A stretch of DNA of 21,268 nt, taken from positions 1 to 21,268 of the forward strand of contig NZ_JARUBN010000008.1 in the NCBI RefSeq assembly GCF_029626265.1, in the 5' to 3' direction. Under the pieces are notes generated by a model. That model worked only from the letters and a program-made list of their open reading frames with translations, was not told where the DNA came from and did no database searches. The stretch is from Micromonospora sp. WMMD1102. Its GTDB lineage: Bacteria > Actinomycetota > Actinomycetes > Mycobacteriales > Micromonosporaceae. Shown here piece after piece: positions 21,104 through 21,268 of this stretch; position 1 is the first letter of the stretch, and each line of letters starts with the position of its first letter. Made by a program: the position numbers and the translations under genes.

Positions 21104-21120
21104 CGTCTAGGCGGTAGCGT
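21104..21120 (+). promoter_or_regulatory. Leaderless promoter with operator-like site for the second GntR gene
   Basis: TAGCGT (21115-21120) fits an actinobacterial -10 (TANNNT) and lies 7 bases before the GTG, so the transcript would begin at the start codon. The imperfect palindrome CGTCTAGGCG (21104-21113), close to CGTCTAGACG-type HutC operators, sits directly upstream of it, where a bound repressor would block polymerase. Confidence 0.55.
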
Positions 21121-21127
21121 AAGCGCC

Positions 21128-21268
21128 GTGAACTCTCGTGACTGGCGTCCGCGCTACCTCCAGCTTGCGGAGGATCTGCGCGCCCGGATCGAGAGCGGCG
21201 AACTTCCCCGGGGTACGGCCATGCCGAGCGAGACGGAGTTGGCCGACTCCTCCGGCCTGTCCCGGACC
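21128..21268 (+). CDS. GntR-family regulator, N-terminal part (runs off the right edge)
   Basis: 47 codons are visible from GTG 21128. The sequence RPRYLQLAEDLRARIESGEL followed by PRGTAMPSETELADSSGLSR is the start of a GntR winged helix-turn-helix and resembles the GntR protein at 19046-19813 in the same region (RYRAIADELRRRIAAG). The subfamily cannot be set without the C-terminal domain. No Shine-Dalgarno is present, consistent with the leaderless promoter just upstream. Two such regulators around a small-gene operon is a layout typical of actinomycete integrative elements. Confidence 0.88.
   Translation, partial: MNSRDWRPRYLQLAEDLRARIESGELPRGTAMPSETELADSSGLSRT

Noticed and set aside
11958..21268. 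An integrase or excisionase gene in the island
   Set aside because: I searched the open frames for tyrosine recombinase (R-H-x-x-R, Y) and serine recombinase motifs and saw none; it is presumed outside the window.

Overview
The window looks like chromosome of a high-GC actinomycete, most likely Micromonosporaceae (Micromonospora or Plantactinospora type). This rests on the GC-rich codon use, frequent GTG starts, promoters suggesting leaderless genes, an ECF42-type sigma factor with its DGPF partner, and KorSA/HutC-like GntR genes. The species assignment is inference. The left half (1 to about 9.5 kb) is ordinary core-like sequence and the right half (about 9.6 to 21.3 kb) is accessory.

Left half: the 5' end of a GT4 glycosyltransferase (minus), an Fpg/Nei DNA glycosylase, a polyprenyl-phosphate sugar transferase preceded by a long leader with strong hairpins, a LytS-type histidine kinase with a LytTR response regulator, a convergent DGPF/ECF42 pair with a recognisable ECF42 promoter, a D-Ala-D-Ala carboxypeptidase, and a convergent AraC regulator plus VOC protein. 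A near-ideal bidirectional terminator separates the carboxypeptidase from the VOC gene.

Transition (9.55 to 11.87 kb): this is a graveyard. It holds the end of a possible membrane protein, the C-terminal part of a short-chain dehydrogenase bounded by 12-bp direct repeats, a short leucine-rich-repeat gene made of near-identical 69-bp units, an ISAs1-family remnant, and the lysine-rich C-terminus of a broken gene.

Island (11.87 kb to the end): two direct repeats of about 86 bp each contain the 3' half of a tRNA-Gly(CCC), cut exactly at the anticodon loop, plus its terminator hairpin. They are the att scars expected from elements integrated in tandem at one tRNA gene. The intact tRNA and an integrase should lie to the right of the window. 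The first segment (about 2.8 kb) has a small gene split by an intact ISAs1-family IS (CAGGG ends, perfect 9-bp target duplication), then a three-gene operon: a BrnT-like toxin, a small acidic antitoxin candidate and a DUF6941-like protein. The second segment has an actinobacterial gene of unknown function, a GC-rich hairpin cluster, and a lower-GC set: a DNA methyltransferase, a DUF262 protein and a HEPN protein with an RNxxxH motif. It ends in a GntR gene, three small overlapping genes of the kind seen on actinomycete integrative elements, and the start of a second GntR gene.

The most interesting candidate is the methyltransferase/DUF262/HEPN set. It reads as a defence or abortive-infection module: modification of self DNA, a nucleotide-dependent sensor, and an RNase effector. 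All three genes carry rare TTA codons. The toxin/antitoxin/DUF6941 operon is the second candidate.
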